This document shows, one piece after another, positions 24,378-32,929 of a stretch of 64,000 bases of DNA; positions within the stretch are counted from its first letter, which is position 1, and each line of letters opens with the position of its first letter. The notes beneath the pieces were generated by a model. It was given only the letters and a program-made list of their open reading frames with translations. It ran no database searches and was not told where the DNA came from. Both the position numbers and the translations under genes were made by a program. The DNA comes from Methylomonas rhizoryzae (GTDB lineage: Bacteria; Pseudomonadota; Gammaproteobacteria; Methylococcales; Methylomonadaceae), in the NCBI RefSeq assembly GCF_008632455.1, contig NZ_CP043929.1, positions 3,100,001 to 3,164,000 on the forward strand. Reading direction: 5' to 3'.

Positions 24378-25076
24378 ATGATAATCGCCTCAAAAAAAAG
24401 AAAAATTCTTGCTATTTATATAGACTTACTGTTATTTCTTACCTTCAAGGAGTTATTCGAATATTTTTTCGAATCTGTTTTACCGTTTTTAGCTTGGATT
24501 ATAGCCTTTGGATTAATTCTTTATATGTCGAACAAATTTTTACCTTCCCCGGGAAAACATTTCTTAAGCATAGAGAAAGATAATACTGTAGAGCCAATTA
24601 TTTATGAAAATGAAAGCTGGCTTACCCTCTTACTCGGTGTACTATTAATTCTTGAAGGTACAAAAAATCTGGTCAGATGGACCGAATTTATGGTGCCCAT
24701 GCCTTTTTTCGGGATTTTTATTGATTCCGCAGCGCAAATTATTTTTAGTGTCATTGCAGGAATTCTGTTCGTGCTTTCAGGCTATCTGATTTTAAAGCTG
24801 AAAATGCCTGGATTATTGCTGGGAATTGGCATTACCATCGTTACCATCGTATCCAGCCTATTAAGCTGGGATTTATGGGATCCATTTATTACTCAAATGG
24901 TGGAAGCCAGAAGGAACTTTCAGGATATTCCTGTAAGAGAAAGTGAAGTTGAATTTATGAATATGATTTATCCGAAAATGATCATTGTAATTGAATTCAT
25001 TTATTTGATTGCTATGATATTGTCGATGCAACGCTTTAAATTGGCTTCGCGGCCCGCAACCGAAGATGACCGCTAA
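24378..25076 (+). CDS. Unknown AT-rich integral membrane protein
   Basis: A 232-aa protein with about five or six hydrophobic helices (AIYIDLLLFLTFKELFEYFF, VLPFLAWIIAFGLILYM, WLTLLLGVLLILEG, IIFSVIAGILFVLSGYLIL, LLLGIGITIVTIVSSLL, MIIVIEFIYLIAMIL). The N-terminal 'KILAIYIDLLLF' and 'GKHFLSIE' vaguely recall RDD proteins ('R..A..ID', 'GK...GI'). The gene and the 217-bp stretch before it are much richer in A+T than the rest of the window, and codon use is dominated by AT-ending codons, suggesting recent acquisition. I recognise no specific function. Confidence 0.7.
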   Translation: MIIASKKRKILAIYIDLLLFLTFKELFEYFFESVLPFLAWIIAFGLILYMSNKFLPSPGKHFLSIEKDNTVEPIIYENESWLTLLLGVLLILEGTKNLVRWTEFMVPMPFFGIFIDSAAQIIFSVIAGILFVLSGYLILKLKMPGLLLGIGITIVTIVSSLLSWDLWDPFITQMVEARRNFQDIPVRESEVEFMNMIYPKMIIVIEFIYLIAMILSMQRFKLASRPATEDDR

Positions 25077-25111
25077 GTCAACTTGATTCGGTCCAGCAAC
25101 GTCAGGTTCTT

Positions 25112-25513
25112 ATGCCGGCGATTGAATACCGTCAAAATTCTCCCCTGGCATCCGCGGATATAGCGGCAGTTTTCGATGCTTCCGGCATTCGGCGTCCCAG
25201 CGCCGATTTGGCGCGGATCGAGCGTATGTTTGCTAATGCGAACCTGATTTTCTCCGCTTGGCATGAGGACAAACTCGTTGGGGTATGCCGCGCCCTGACC
25301 GATTTTAGTTATTGTTGCTATCTTTCCGACCTCGCCGTGGACAAGGCTTTTCAAAAACAAGGGATCGGCCGCGAGCTGATTGGCCGCGTTCGCCAAGCCA
25401 TTGGGGAGGAAGTGGCGCTTATCCTGATATCGGCCCCCGAAGCCACGGAGTATTACCCCAAGATCGGCTTCGAGGAAGTGCAAAATGGCTTCATGATTAA
25501 ACGCAGCCGGTAA
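25112..25513 (+). CDS. GNAT family N-acetyltransferase
   Basis: A 133-aa GNAT fold protein. Motif A, the acetyl-CoA pyrophosphate loop, is visible as 'SDLAVDKAFQKQGIGRELIG' (residues about 72-91, Q-x2-G-I-G). 'LISAPEATEYYPKIGFEEVQ' (motif B) follows near the C-terminus. The pattern 'RALTDFSYCCYLSDLAVD' is common in small YhbS/ElaA-like acetyltransferases of unknown substrate. It lies 35 bp after the AT-rich membrane gene and 9 bp from the convergent GGDEF/EAL gene, at the right edge of the accessory island; its base composition is already near the host average. Confidence 0.85.
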   Translation: MPAIEYRQNSPLASADIAAVFDASGIRRPSADLARIERMFANANLIFSAWHEDKLVGVCRALTDFSYCCYLSDLAVDKAFQKQGIGRELIGRVRQAIGEEVALILISAPEATEYYPKIGFEEVQNGFMIKRSR

Positions 25514-25522
25514 TTCCAAGGA

Positions 25523-28285
25523 TCAGACGAGACGGTCGCTATCACCGTTTCTTGGCGCTACGCTATCCGTCATCAACCTGTTTTTGAACAGTTTTTCAAA
25601 CTCCGGGGCCGGCAGCGGCTTTGCGAACAGAAAGCCCTGGCCGTAATCGCAGCCGATTTCTACGAGCAAGGCCAGTTGATCCCGAGTTTCCACGCCTTCG
25701 GCAATCACCTTGAGACCCAAGGCATGCGCCATGCTGACTATGGCTTTGGATAGCGCGAAATCCGTTGCGTCAAAAGTTAAGTCTCGGATGAACGAGTTAT
25801 CGATTTTTAGGTAATCGATAGGAAATTTATTCAGATAAGACAAAGCGGAGTAACCGGTGCCGAAGTCGTCTATGGCTATTTGCGCACCCGCTGCGCGGAG
25901 CCGCAACAAGCGGTTGCGAATAGTCGGATGGTTTTCCAGCAGCAGACTTTCGGTAATTTCGACGACTACATTTTTACAGTCCGTATCCATCGCCATCAGC
26001 CCTTCCTGCCACTCGGCATGATTGCGGTTGCTGTCTTTAAATTGCGCAGGCGATTGGTTGACGCTGATTTGGAAGTCTGCTCCGGTTAAATGACGCCATT
26101 CCTTTAATCGGCTCATGGCTTGCTTAAATACCCAGTCGTCTATGTCCTGAATCAGCAAGCATTCTTCCGCTACCGGAAGAAACTGCGCCGGATCGATATA
26201 GCCACACGTGGGATGATTCCAACGTAACAAGGCTTCGGCTTTTACGATACAACCGCTTTGTAATTCCACTATCGGCTGATAATGAACTTCGAATTGTCGG
26301 GTATCGATAGCCGCATGGAGGTCGCGCGTCAGCTGCAGCCGTTGATCGGCCTCGTGTTGTAAGCTGGCGGTAAAAAAACAAAACCGATTACGACCTTGTT
26401 TTTTAGCCGCATACATCGCCTGATCGGCCTGTTTGAAGAGTAGCTCGGAAGTCTGTCCGTCGTCGGGAAAAACGGTTATGCCTATGCTGACCGAGATGTA
26501 AGCGGGCTGCTCGCCCAAGTAAAACGGCTTGGCTACGCACTCGATCATGTCGCGCACAACCCGCAATATGTCCGAGCCGTCGTTTAAATGGGTTAACACC
26601 GCAGTGAATTCGTCGCCGCCCAATCTGGCCACGGTATCGGCTTCGCGTACGCAACGCTGCAAGCGTTTGGCGGCCATTTTCAACAATTCGTCGCCGACCT
26701 GGTGCCCCAGGGTGTCGTTGACGTCCTTAAAATGATCCAGATCCATGAACAACAAGGCGATTTTGCTTTCTTCCCGTTCCGCCCGTTTGAGTTCCCGCTC
26801 CAATAAGTCCAAAAACATGGAACGGTTCGGCAGTCCGGTCAGCGGATCGAAATTGGCTTGCCGCCAAATTGTCGCTTCGGAGCGTTTTTTTTCGGTAATG
26901 TCGGTGAACAGTGCCACGCGCTGGCTAACCTGACCGTCGTCGGTAAAGATGGTGTCGATTTTCAACCACTCCGGGTAAATTTCCCCGTTCTTGCGACGGT
27001 TCCAGATTTCCCCTTCCCACTGGCCGGTGGTATACAAGGAGTGCCACATCTCTTGATAAAACTCAAGATCATGTTTGCCCGAACTCATGAAATTCGGATT
27101 TTGCCCCAGGGCTTCTTCCGCCGCATAGCCGGTCAGGCGCGAAAAAGCCGGATTGACCGAGACGATTCGGTTGGCGGCATTGGTGACCAGCATGCCTTCG
27201 CGGCTATTGGAATAAACCAACGCGGCTAGCCGCTGCGATTCCGCCGCCGACTTCAGCGCGGTAACGTCTCTGACGACGCCGTGCCATATGCTGCCGCCAT
27301 CCGCTCGCAAGATAGGATCGGACGACAAACTGATCCAACGTATGCGGCCATGCACGATAAAACGGCCTTCCCAGCGAAAAGGCGTGATATGGGTACGGAC
27401 ATATTCGTTTCGTTGTTCCAAGCCGGCCAGATCGTCGGGATGAACGGCGTCGAAAGCTAAGCGATAGTTTTTCAACACCTCGGCAGCGTCCAGGCCTAAG
27501 ATATGGCAAAAACGCGGACTCACATAAATGAAGCCCATGTTGCCGTCGGCACCGAATTGCCAACTATAAATGCCGTCCGGAATGTTTCTGATCAACTGAG
27601 CGTAACGCTGTTCGCTTTCTTGTAAAACCCGTTGGGTGTTTTCCAAACGCTGCAGCGCTACCGCCATGTCGGCGCGGGTCGCCTGATCCGAGAGCAGCAA
27701 ATTTTCGATTTCGGCTTCCAGATTTCGTGCGGACGGAGACACGACGAATTCGTCGTAAGCGTGGCCTTTGGCGACGAAATGCGTTTGCGTGGCCCAGCAG
27801 TTACATCCGAACAATTTGCCGCAAATGCCGGCCAATTTGCCGGCCAGCATGCCGCTGCCCCAACACACGCCCAAGGCTTTTTGGTAAGCGCCTTCCCAGT
27901 TGTTGAAGGCTCTAAACACGCATTGTTTTTTTTCCGGGGAATAGCTCACCAGTTGCCAATCGCCCCAGCCGGCGACTTTGGCATTCAAATTCAACTGGGC
28001 GAAGCCTTCGGAGAAATCCGCATATTCTTGAATCAACAACCAATCGGATTCCACGCTCTTGCGGCCTTCGGCCTGCAACGCCAAACTGAACCGCTCCGGA
28101 CCCACCATGGACGCCACACCCGACATCAAACCGGCCAAGGTAGAGTCTATCCACATCATCGCGACCGGAATATCTCTAAACGTACAGCCGCCGGTTCGCG
28201 TGTTCCAGGAAATTTCTATGCCGTCGACATTGATGGCGCTTTGAGATTCGCCGGATTGTAATGGGGCTGGCGTCGAAATAGGCAT
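25523..28285 (-). CDS. V4R-PAS-PAS-GGDEF-EAL cyclic-di-GMP signalling protein
   Basis: A 920-aa multidomain regulator of cyclic-di-GMP. The N-terminus (about 30-195) resembles the V4R ligand-binding domain, with a Cys-rich end (CGKLFGCNCWATQTHFVAKG). A short coiled coil follows (about 200-222), then two PAS domains (about 225-345 and 350-475), a GGDEF domain (FDPLTGLPNRSMFLDLLERE ... ARLGGDEFTAVL) and an EAL domain (VKAEALLRWNHP; AIDDFGTGYSALSYLNKFP; IAEGVETRDQ). Both catalytic motifs are intact. An RxxD product-inhibition site (READ) sits five residues before GGDEF. No membrane helix is seen, so it is probably cytosolic. It is divergent from the threonine aldolase region and could switch between synthesis and hydrolysis according to ligand and redox state. 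Confidence 0.92.
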   Translation of the reverse strand: MPISTPAPLQSGESQSAINVDGIEISWNTRTGGCTFRDIPVAMMWIDSTLAGLMSGVASMVGPERFSLALQAEGRKSVESDWLLIQEYADFSEGFAQLNLNAKVAGWGDWQLVSYSPEKKQCVFRAFNNWEGAYQKALGVCWGSGMLAGKLAGICGKLFGCNCWATQTHFVAKGHAYDEFVVSPSARNLEAEIENLLLSDQATRADMAVALQRLENTQRVLQESEQRYAQLIRNIPDGIYSWQFGADGNMGFIYVSPRFCHILGLDAAEVLKNYRLAFDAVHPDDLAGLEQRNEYVRTHITPFRWEGRFIVHGRIRWISLSSDPILRADGGSIWHGVVRDVTALKSAAESQRLAALVYSNSREGMLVTNAANRIVSVNPAFSRLTGYAAEEALGQNPNFMSSGKHDLEFYQEMWHSLYTTGQWEGEIWNRRKNGEIYPEWLKIDTIFTDDGQVSQRVALFTDITEKKRSEATIWRQANFDPLTGLPNRSMFLDLLERELKRAEREESKIALLFMDLDHFKDVNDTLGHQVGDELLKMAAKRLQRCVREADTVARLGGDEFTAVLTHLNDGSDILRVVRDMIECVAKPFYLGEQPAYISVSIGITVFPDDGQTSELLFKQADQAMYAAKKQGRNRFCFFTASLQHEADQRLQLTRDLHAAIDTRQFEVHYQPIVELQSGCIVKAEALLRWNHPTCGYIDPAQFLPVAEECLLIQDIDDWVFKQAMSRLKEWRHLTGADFQISVNQSPAQFKDSNRNHAEWQEGLMAMDTDCKNVVVEITESLLLENHPTIRNRLLRLRAAGAQIAIDDFGTGYSALSYLNKFPIDYLKIDNSFIRDLTFDATDFALSKAIVSMAHALGLKVIAEGVETRDQLALLVEIGCDYGQGFLFAKPLPAPEFEKLFKNRLMTDSVAPRNGDSDRLV

Positions 28286-28464
28286 AGCGGAGTCGGAAGC
28301 CGGTAATTGTTAATAAATTTGTTCACCAAGGTAATGCCTGCATGATGTGAATTAGTGTAGTGGCTTTTGTTAGCGCCGCTGGGCTTAATTCAGCACCCGG
28401 CCGGCCTTCCCTGCTATGCTGCACACATCCCATGCTTAAACCATTTGAACATCAGTGAACGTGT

Positions 28465-28557
28465 ATGAAAACCGTGGTGGAACATTCTGATTCGCTTGTA
28501 AACTTTGCCGACAGTTTTCTGATTCCAGTTGCTGCAAGGAGGGATAGAGAACTATGA
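28465..28557 (+). CDS. Possible 30-aa leader peptide upstream of threonine aldolase
   Basis: ATG 28465 opens 30 codons (starting MKTVVEHSDSLVNF) whose TGA overlaps the threonine aldolase ATG as ATGA. The Shine-Dalgarno for the aldolase (AAGGAGG) lies within its last codons, so translation of the leader could couple to the aldolase. There is no strong Shine-Dalgarno before the leader itself. It may be a chance frame. Confidence 0.25.
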   Translation: MKTVVEHSDSLVNFADSFLIPVAARRDREL

Positions 28558-29603
28558 ATTTTGCTTCGGACAATTGGGCCGGGGCCCATCCTGTCATCGC
28601 CCAACGCCTACTGGACGCCGCTAGCGGTTTTGCGGCCCCTTATGGCGTCAGCGAGCAGGACAAACACATAGAACAGCGTTTTAACGAACTGTTCGAGCGC
28701 GAAGTGGCGGTGTTTTTCGTAGGCACCGGTACCGCTGCCAACTCCTTGGCCTTGGCGACGGTCAACCGTCCGGGCGGCGTGAGCTTTTGCCACCGAGAAG
28801 CGCATATGCTGGAAGACGAATGCGGCGCGCCGGAGTTTTTTACCCACGGTGCCCGCTTAGCGCCGGTAGACGGTGATTTCGGCAAGATAAACCCGCAGCA
28901 ATTAAAAGCGGAAATTGCCCGCTTCCCGCCCGGCTTTATCCATGCCGGTCAACCGATGGCGATATCCATCACGCAAGCCACCGAAATCGGCACGCTATAC
29001 CAGCCGGAGCATATCGCTGCGATAGCCGACATCGCCAAACAGCACGATTTGCCGCTGCATATGGACGGGGCGCGTTTCGCCAATGCCTTGGCGGCATTGG
29101 CGTTAACCCCGGCGCAAATGACGTGGAAATTGGGAGTGGATATTGTGTCGTTCGGTGCGACCAAAAACGGTTGTTGGTGCGCCGAGGCTTTGGTATTTAT
29201 GCATCCGGATCAGGCCAAAGACTTGCCTTTCATTCGCAAGCGGGCGGCGCAGTTGTTTTCCAAAAGCCGTTTCATCGCCTGCCAATTCGATGCCTATCTC
29301 GAAGGCGATTTATGGCTGCAGATGGCAAACCATGCCAATGCGATGGCCGCCCGCCTGCAGCAAGGCATTGCCGCTTCGTCGTCAGCACGGCTGGCTTGGC
29401 CGGCCGAAGCCAACGAGGTATTTGCCGTATTCAGCGAACCTGTCGCCGCGCGCTTACGCCAAAACGGTGCCGTATTCTATCCGTGGAACCCGCCGCGCGC
29501 CCGGCCCGGTTTGTTGAAAGACGGGGAAATCCTGGTTCGCTTGGTAGCCAGTTTTGCCACACGGCAACACGAGGTCGATCGTTTCGTCGACTTGCTGCGC
29601 TAA
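28554..29603 (+). CDS. Threonine aldolase family PLP enzyme (low-specificity type)
   Basis: Fold-type I PLP protein of 349 aa in the beta-eliminating lyase/threonine aldolase family; cleaves L-(allo)threonine to glycine and acetaldehyde, or acts on other beta-hydroxy amino acids. Visible motifs: FASDNWAGAHPVIAQRLLDA at the N-terminus, VFFVGTGTAANSLALATVN (about 60-78), FCHREAHMLEDECGAPEFFT, LPLHMDGARFANALAAL with the PLP Asp and Arg, and the PLP lysine in SFGATKNGCWCAEALVF (about 199-215). An AAGGAGG Shine-Dalgarno precedes ATG 28554. It could supply or consume glycine linked to the serine-cycle pool (inference). Confidence 0.9.
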   Translation: MNFASDNWAGAHPVIAQRLLDAASGFAAPYGVSEQDKHIEQRFNELFEREVAVFFVGTGTAANSLALATVNRPGGVSFCHREAHMLEDECGAPEFFTHGARLAPVDGDFGKINPQQLKAEIARFPPGFIHAGQPMAISITQATEIGTLYQPEHIAAIADIAKQHDLPLHMDGARFANALAALALTPAQMTWKLGVDIVSFGATKNGCWCAEALVFMHPDQAKDLPFIRKRAAQLFSKSRFIACQFDAYLEGDLWLQMANHANAMAARLQQGIAASSSARLAWPAEANEVFAVFSEPVAARLRQNGAVFYPWNPPRARPGLLKDGEILVRLVASFATRQHEVDRFVDLLR

Positions 29604-29706
29604 CCCGCAAACCGTTTGCGCACACTACGGGAGTGCTGCCGAGACCTTAACGGCGGCCTCTGCGAAAGAAGCGTGGATTCCTCATTTTTACTTAACCTTG
29701 CACAAA

Positions 29707-30174
29707 CTAACCGGGCAATTTCATCGGCACAAAGGCAACGCCGTTTTCCTCAACTCGGATCCCCTGGATTTCGAAGCCGAACCGTTCGTAAACAGGCAGC
29801 GCATGCGGTGCGGCGTTAACGGTAAAACCCTGAGCGTTTCCGCTTTCGACAGCCTTAGCTTTGGCCCTTGCCCACAGGCTCGAAGCGATACCGCGGCGCT
29901 GAAACTTGGCTGCCACGAATAAATGATAAAGGTGGCTACCATCCCGAACGGCTACTACCCCGGCCAGCTCTGAATCAACGTAGCCCAGGAGATAAATAAA
30001 GTTCGGGCTTGTAACGTAGCCGGCGATGGCTTCCGGTGTAACAGAGGAAAAGAATGGCTGTGCGCCCTCCCCGTTTGGATGGATCGTGCAGTAATGGGCT
30101 TCACCTTGAATGAGGGCACTGATGTTTTCCGCGTCGGCGGGCAATGCGCTACGAATCGTGACGTGTAGACTCAT
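29707..30174 (-). CDS. GNAT family N-acetyltransferase
   Basis: About 155 aa. N-terminal 'VTIRSALPADAENISALIQG' is the usual GNAT opening. The acetyl-CoA loop is 'LFVAAKFQRRGIASSLWARA' (R-x2-G-I-A, about residues 92-111), followed by 'GFTVNAAPHALPVYERFGFE', a typical motif B. The ATG at 30174 is preferred over 30198 because MSLHVTIRSA matches the family start. It is convergent with the aldolase gene (103 bp between). Substrate unknown. Confidence 0.85.
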   Translation of the reverse strand: MSLHVTIRSALPADAENISALIQGEAHYCTIHPNGEGAQPFFSSVTPEAIAGYVTSPNFIYLLGYVDSELAGVVAVRDGSHLYHLFVAAKFQRRGIASSLWARAKAKAVESGNAQGFTVNAAPHALPVYERFGFEIQGIRVEENGVAFVPMKLPG

Positions 30175-30223
30175 AATGACGACGCTAATCTGCGGCAACG
30201 TTTAAGGATGAAGGGGTATTTAC

Positions 30224-30688
30224 CTAGTATTTGATTTTACTCTGCAGATCATCCCAGGCCTGAAACGGTAATCCCGCATTGTTCAGCTTGAGATAAATCA
30301 TAGGGATGCACCGGTTATCGGAGGATTTTCCGATTTCATCGTAAATAAAACGGTCGTCAAAGCCGGCTTGTGCCGCATCCTGCCGGTTACAAGCATAATA
30401 AACAGCTTGTAACCGAGCCCAATAAATCGCCCCCAAACACATGGGACAAGGTTCGCAGCTGGTGTAAAGCGTGCATCCGGTCAATTGGAAGCTACCCAGC
30501 TCCCGGCAGGCCAACCGGATGGCCAAGACTTCGGCATGCGCGGTGGGATCCAGATTGGCCGTCACCCGGTTACCGCTGGCGGCAATGACTTTATCGTCCT
30601 TGACCACCAAAGCGCCGAACGGTCCGCCGCCTTGTCCCACGTTATCGACGGCTAGTTCGACCGCGCGGCGTAGGAAGCTGGAATGCAT
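30224..30688 (-). CDS. Nucleoside/guanine deaminase family protein
   Basis: Zinc-dependent cytidine deaminase-fold protein of 154 aa. The catalytic motif is AHAEVLAI (His and Glu at about residues 51-53) with PCPMC (SCEPCPMCLGAIYWARLQAV; about 79-83) providing the two Cys zinc ligands. 'GPFGALVVKDDKVIAASGNR' and a domain-swap-type C-terminus 'FDDRFIYDEI' fit the GuaD guanine deaminase group better than TadA, which has 'NRREEG' style C-termini. It starts 3 bp before the metA stop on the same strand and is probably cotranscribed with it. Confidence 0.85.
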   Translation of the reverse strand: MHSSFLRRAVELAVDNVGQGGGPFGALVVKDDKVIAASGNRVTANLDPTAHAEVLAIRLACRELGSFQLTGCTLYTSCEPCPMCLGAIYWARLQAVYYACNRQDAAQAGFDDRFIYDEIGKSSDNRCIPMIYLKLNNAGLPFQAWDDLQSKIKY

Positions 30689-30691
30689 GAT

Positions 30692-31756
30692 TTACAAACC
30701 CAAGGGATTGTCCGGGTCCACCCCGGTCATGAACGGTAAACGGCGATCTTCATTGGTGATTTGGTAGACTTTACCTAACCAGTTGTTAAACACCGCTTTA
30801 GCCGAATCGCGCCAAGTTATATCCAATTCATCGATGATTTGCGCTTCCGGCATGGGCGCTATCGCCTGCCCCGCGGCTTTGGCGTTTTTGACTTGTTGCG
30901 CGTAATCGCTCAATAAGGCTTGCATTTCGGGCTTGAAATAATTATCCGGAAACGGCGGATAATCGTCGCGTTCGCCGTGATAAAACCGCAGCACCTCGCG
31001 CTTATATTCTTTCAGCAAACTGATGTCGTCGTATTCCGGATGTCCCTGAAAAAACACGGTGCGAAAACCGTCCGGACTCACTGCCAAATGCACCCCGGCC
31101 TCCCGACCGGCCACCAATATTTTCAAGCCGTGCTTTTCCATATCGGCGCGGAACACCTCGTTGAAACGCGAATGCGGCACGTCGAAACGGGTGTTGATTT
31201 CCGCCACCAGCGGATGTTTTTTATCGACCACAGTATGCGGAAAAACCCCCCAACGCTTGGCCGGTAAGCGGGTGCGCTCCACGCCGTAGCTGTGTTGGAT
31301 CAAGGCGTGAGTGGCCAAGCACGAACATAAAACGGAAGTCACGTGTTGATGCGCCCATTCGAACACTTCCGTTAAAGGTCGCCAAAACGGTTCGTCCTGC
31401 AAATGATCGTGAGTCACGTTGGCACCGCTGATAATCAACGCATCCAAACCGTCCTGTTTGATGCGCTCGAAACTTTCGTAATAGGTACGAATGTGCGCCA
31501 ATGCAGCGGGCCCTCGTTCCAGCCCGTCGATAGTAAACGGATGAACGTGAAATTGAGCGATCTGATTGCAGGCCCCGACCAGGCGGAAAAACTGGCGTTC
31601 GGTGGCTTCCAAGGCCGCATCCGGCATGATATTCAACAAGCCGATATGCAATTCGCGTATGCACTGGTGTTCGGCGCGATCCGGGGTCAGAATTTCTTCG
31701 CCTTCTTCCTGCAAACGGCGAAAAGTGGGCAACGCGGTATGAGCAACTAACGGCAT
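30692..31756 (-). CDS. metA: Homoserine O-acyltransferase (MetA type)
   Basis: Acylates homoserine in methionine synthesis; 354 aa, longer than E. coli MetA (309) by a C-terminal extension. Visible: 'HIGLLNIMPDAALEATERQF' (residues about 37-56), 'DALIISGANVTHDHLQDEPF', the nucleophile Cys in VTSVLCSCLATHALIQHSYG (about 138-157), 'KRWGVFPHTV' and the catalytic His-Glu in VFFQGHPEYDDISLLKEYKR. Whether succinyl- or acetyl-CoA is used cannot be read from this. The C-terminal part (about 290-354, ending TGVDPDNPLGL) is outside the classical core. The gene lies between a P-loop ATPase gene upstream (12 bp) and the deaminase downstream. Confidence 0.92.
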   Translation of the reverse strand: MPLVAHTALPTFRRLQEEGEEILTPDRAEHQCIRELHIGLLNIMPDAALEATERQFFRLVGACNQIAQFHVHPFTIDGLERGPAALAHIRTYYESFERIKQDGLDALIISGANVTHDHLQDEPFWRPLTEVFEWAHQHVTSVLCSCLATHALIQHSYGVERTRLPAKRWGVFPHTVVDKKHPLVAEINTRFDVPHSRFNEVFRADMEKHGLKILVAGREAGVHLAVSPDGFRTVFFQGHPEYDDISLLKEYKREVLRFYHGERDDYPPFPDNYFKPEMQALLSDYAQQVKNAKAAGQAIAPMPEAQIIDELDITWRDSAKAVFNNWLGKVYQITNEDRRLPFMTGVDPDNPLGL

Positions 31757-31768
31757 AGCGAAAGTCCG

Positions 31769-32617
31769 TTAGTGACTTTGCCGCGCAATCGCTTGCGCGA
31801 TCAATTGGATAAAGTCGTCTTCGCTTTGTATGCCCGCAACCTCGTCGGCATCGAGGGTATAACCGTATTGCGCGGCAATGGCTTCGTAGCGCGGCACACG
31901 CGCCCGAAACAACTCGGGAAATACCCAACTGACAAAGTCGTCGGGAGCGATTTGGTCGGTCGATTGATAACCACGTTCCGCCATAAACTGCGCCAGTTTT
32001 TCGTCGACGAATTCAGGTCGATAATACAAAGGCTTAGGATCCTTTTTAGCCCGTTCGATAATGGTTTGTTCCAATGTCGGTGGAATTTTAATGTAGACGA
32101 TCAGCGTATGCTCGGCCAAGGCTTCTATCACTTCCGGGCAATCCAGCTCGCAGACGCTACCGCCGGCGTCGTTAATGAAATGTCGGTAGCCGTAAATATC
32201 TTCCGCTTTATGAATGAAATCCGGCACATCCTTCATGGCTGCGACTTCCGCCTGATGATGCAGGGCTTGGCGGCGCTTGAATTCGTCCAAAGACAAACCG
32301 CCTTTGCCGGGGTCACCGATTTTACCCAGAAAGGTAGACACGGGCGATAAGTTCTCTACCGTGATATTGCTGCAGATATAAATGGAATCGGATTTAAGCA
32401 AATCGCGCAGGAAAGGCACCCCCATCGCCTGCTGTTTAATATTGTCCAATATCGGCTCTTCCAGATATTTGGTGCCGATACGGTAGTCACCGGAATAATG
32501 GAACCATTTGTCCTTAGGTAATTTGTTCGACAAAGTGGTCTTACCGGCGCCGGACATTGCCAGCAAAGTGATGCATTTGGATTCCCAGTCCAAAAATTGT
32601 TGCGGGGTCATTTTCAT
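31769..32617 (-). CDS. P-loop NTPase of unknown function
   Basis: A 282-aa protein with an N-terminal Walker A motif (CITLLAMSGAGKTTLSNKLP, about residues 15-34), kinase-like spacing and no other recognisable domain. It has a 'LDCPEVIEALAEHTLIVYIK' Walker-B-like strand. Close relatives are simply called ATPase and occur in alpha- and gammaproteobacteria. The size and fold recall shikimate/adenylylsulfate kinases acting on small molecules. It precedes metA by 12 bp and follows a small acidic protein gene by 9 bp, so it is part of a metA operon; a link to methionine or sulfur metabolism is only inferred from that. Confidence 0.75.
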   Translation of the reverse strand: MKMTPQQFLDWESKCITLLAMSGAGKTTLSNKLPKDKWFHYSGDYRIGTKYLEEPILDNIKQQAMGVPFLRDLLKSDSIYICSNITVENLSPVSTFLGKIGDPGKGGLSLDEFKRRQALHHQAEVAAMKDVPDFIHKAEDIYGYRHFINDAGGSVCELDCPEVIEALAEHTLIVYIKIPPTLEQTIIERAKKDPKPLYYRPEFVDEKLAQFMAERGYQSTDQIAPDDFVSWVFPELFRARVPRYEAIAAQYGYTLDADEVAGIQSEDDFIQLIAQAIARQSH

Positions 32618-32626
32618 AAAGTAATT

Positions 32627-32929
32627 TCAATCCAGATAGTTACTAAGATCTAAATCTTCCTGATCGGGTCTGGCGTGACGATCCGGGTCACTGTAACCCA
32701 ACTCGTCGTCTTCCAAAGCACCGAACGGCGCGCTCCAATCGTCCGGGTCTTCGATGTAATCGAAAGTCGACGCGTACCAAGCTTCGTTGTCGTATTCGCC
32801 CAAATCGCCGTTGGCGTACTGCACCTCGATGGTATCGTCCTTCCCGTCGATCGCCACTACTTTAAAAGTCAGGTCGTTTTCGAAGTCTTTATACCAGCGG
32901 CCAATGACCGGATCGGTTATTGTAGTCAT
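32627..32929 (-). CDS. Small acidic protein, DUF6763-like
   Basis: A 100-aa very acidic protein. 'PVIGRWYKDFENDLTFKVVA' (residues 8-27) and 'DTIEVQYANGDLGEYDNEAW' (about 32-51) form an SH3-like beta-barrel pattern found in small uncharacterised proteins of gammaproteobacteria. The C-terminal half is rich in Asp/Glu and ends LSNYLD. It starts the operon with the P-loop ATPase and metA. No function is known to me; the DUF number is from memory. Confidence 0.65.
   Translation of the reverse strand: MTTITDPVIGRWYKDFENDLTFKVVAIDGKDDTIEVQYANGDLGEYDNEAWYASTFDYIEDPDDWSAPFGALEDDELGYSDPDRHARPDQEDLDLSNYLD

Noticed and set aside
21680..25112. A full integron cassette array
   Set aside because: Only one attC-like hairpin was found; other junctions (for example 21700-21800 and 23918-23960) have partial core-like ends (ATTAGGC, GTTATAT) but no convincing paired arms, and no integrase is in the window.
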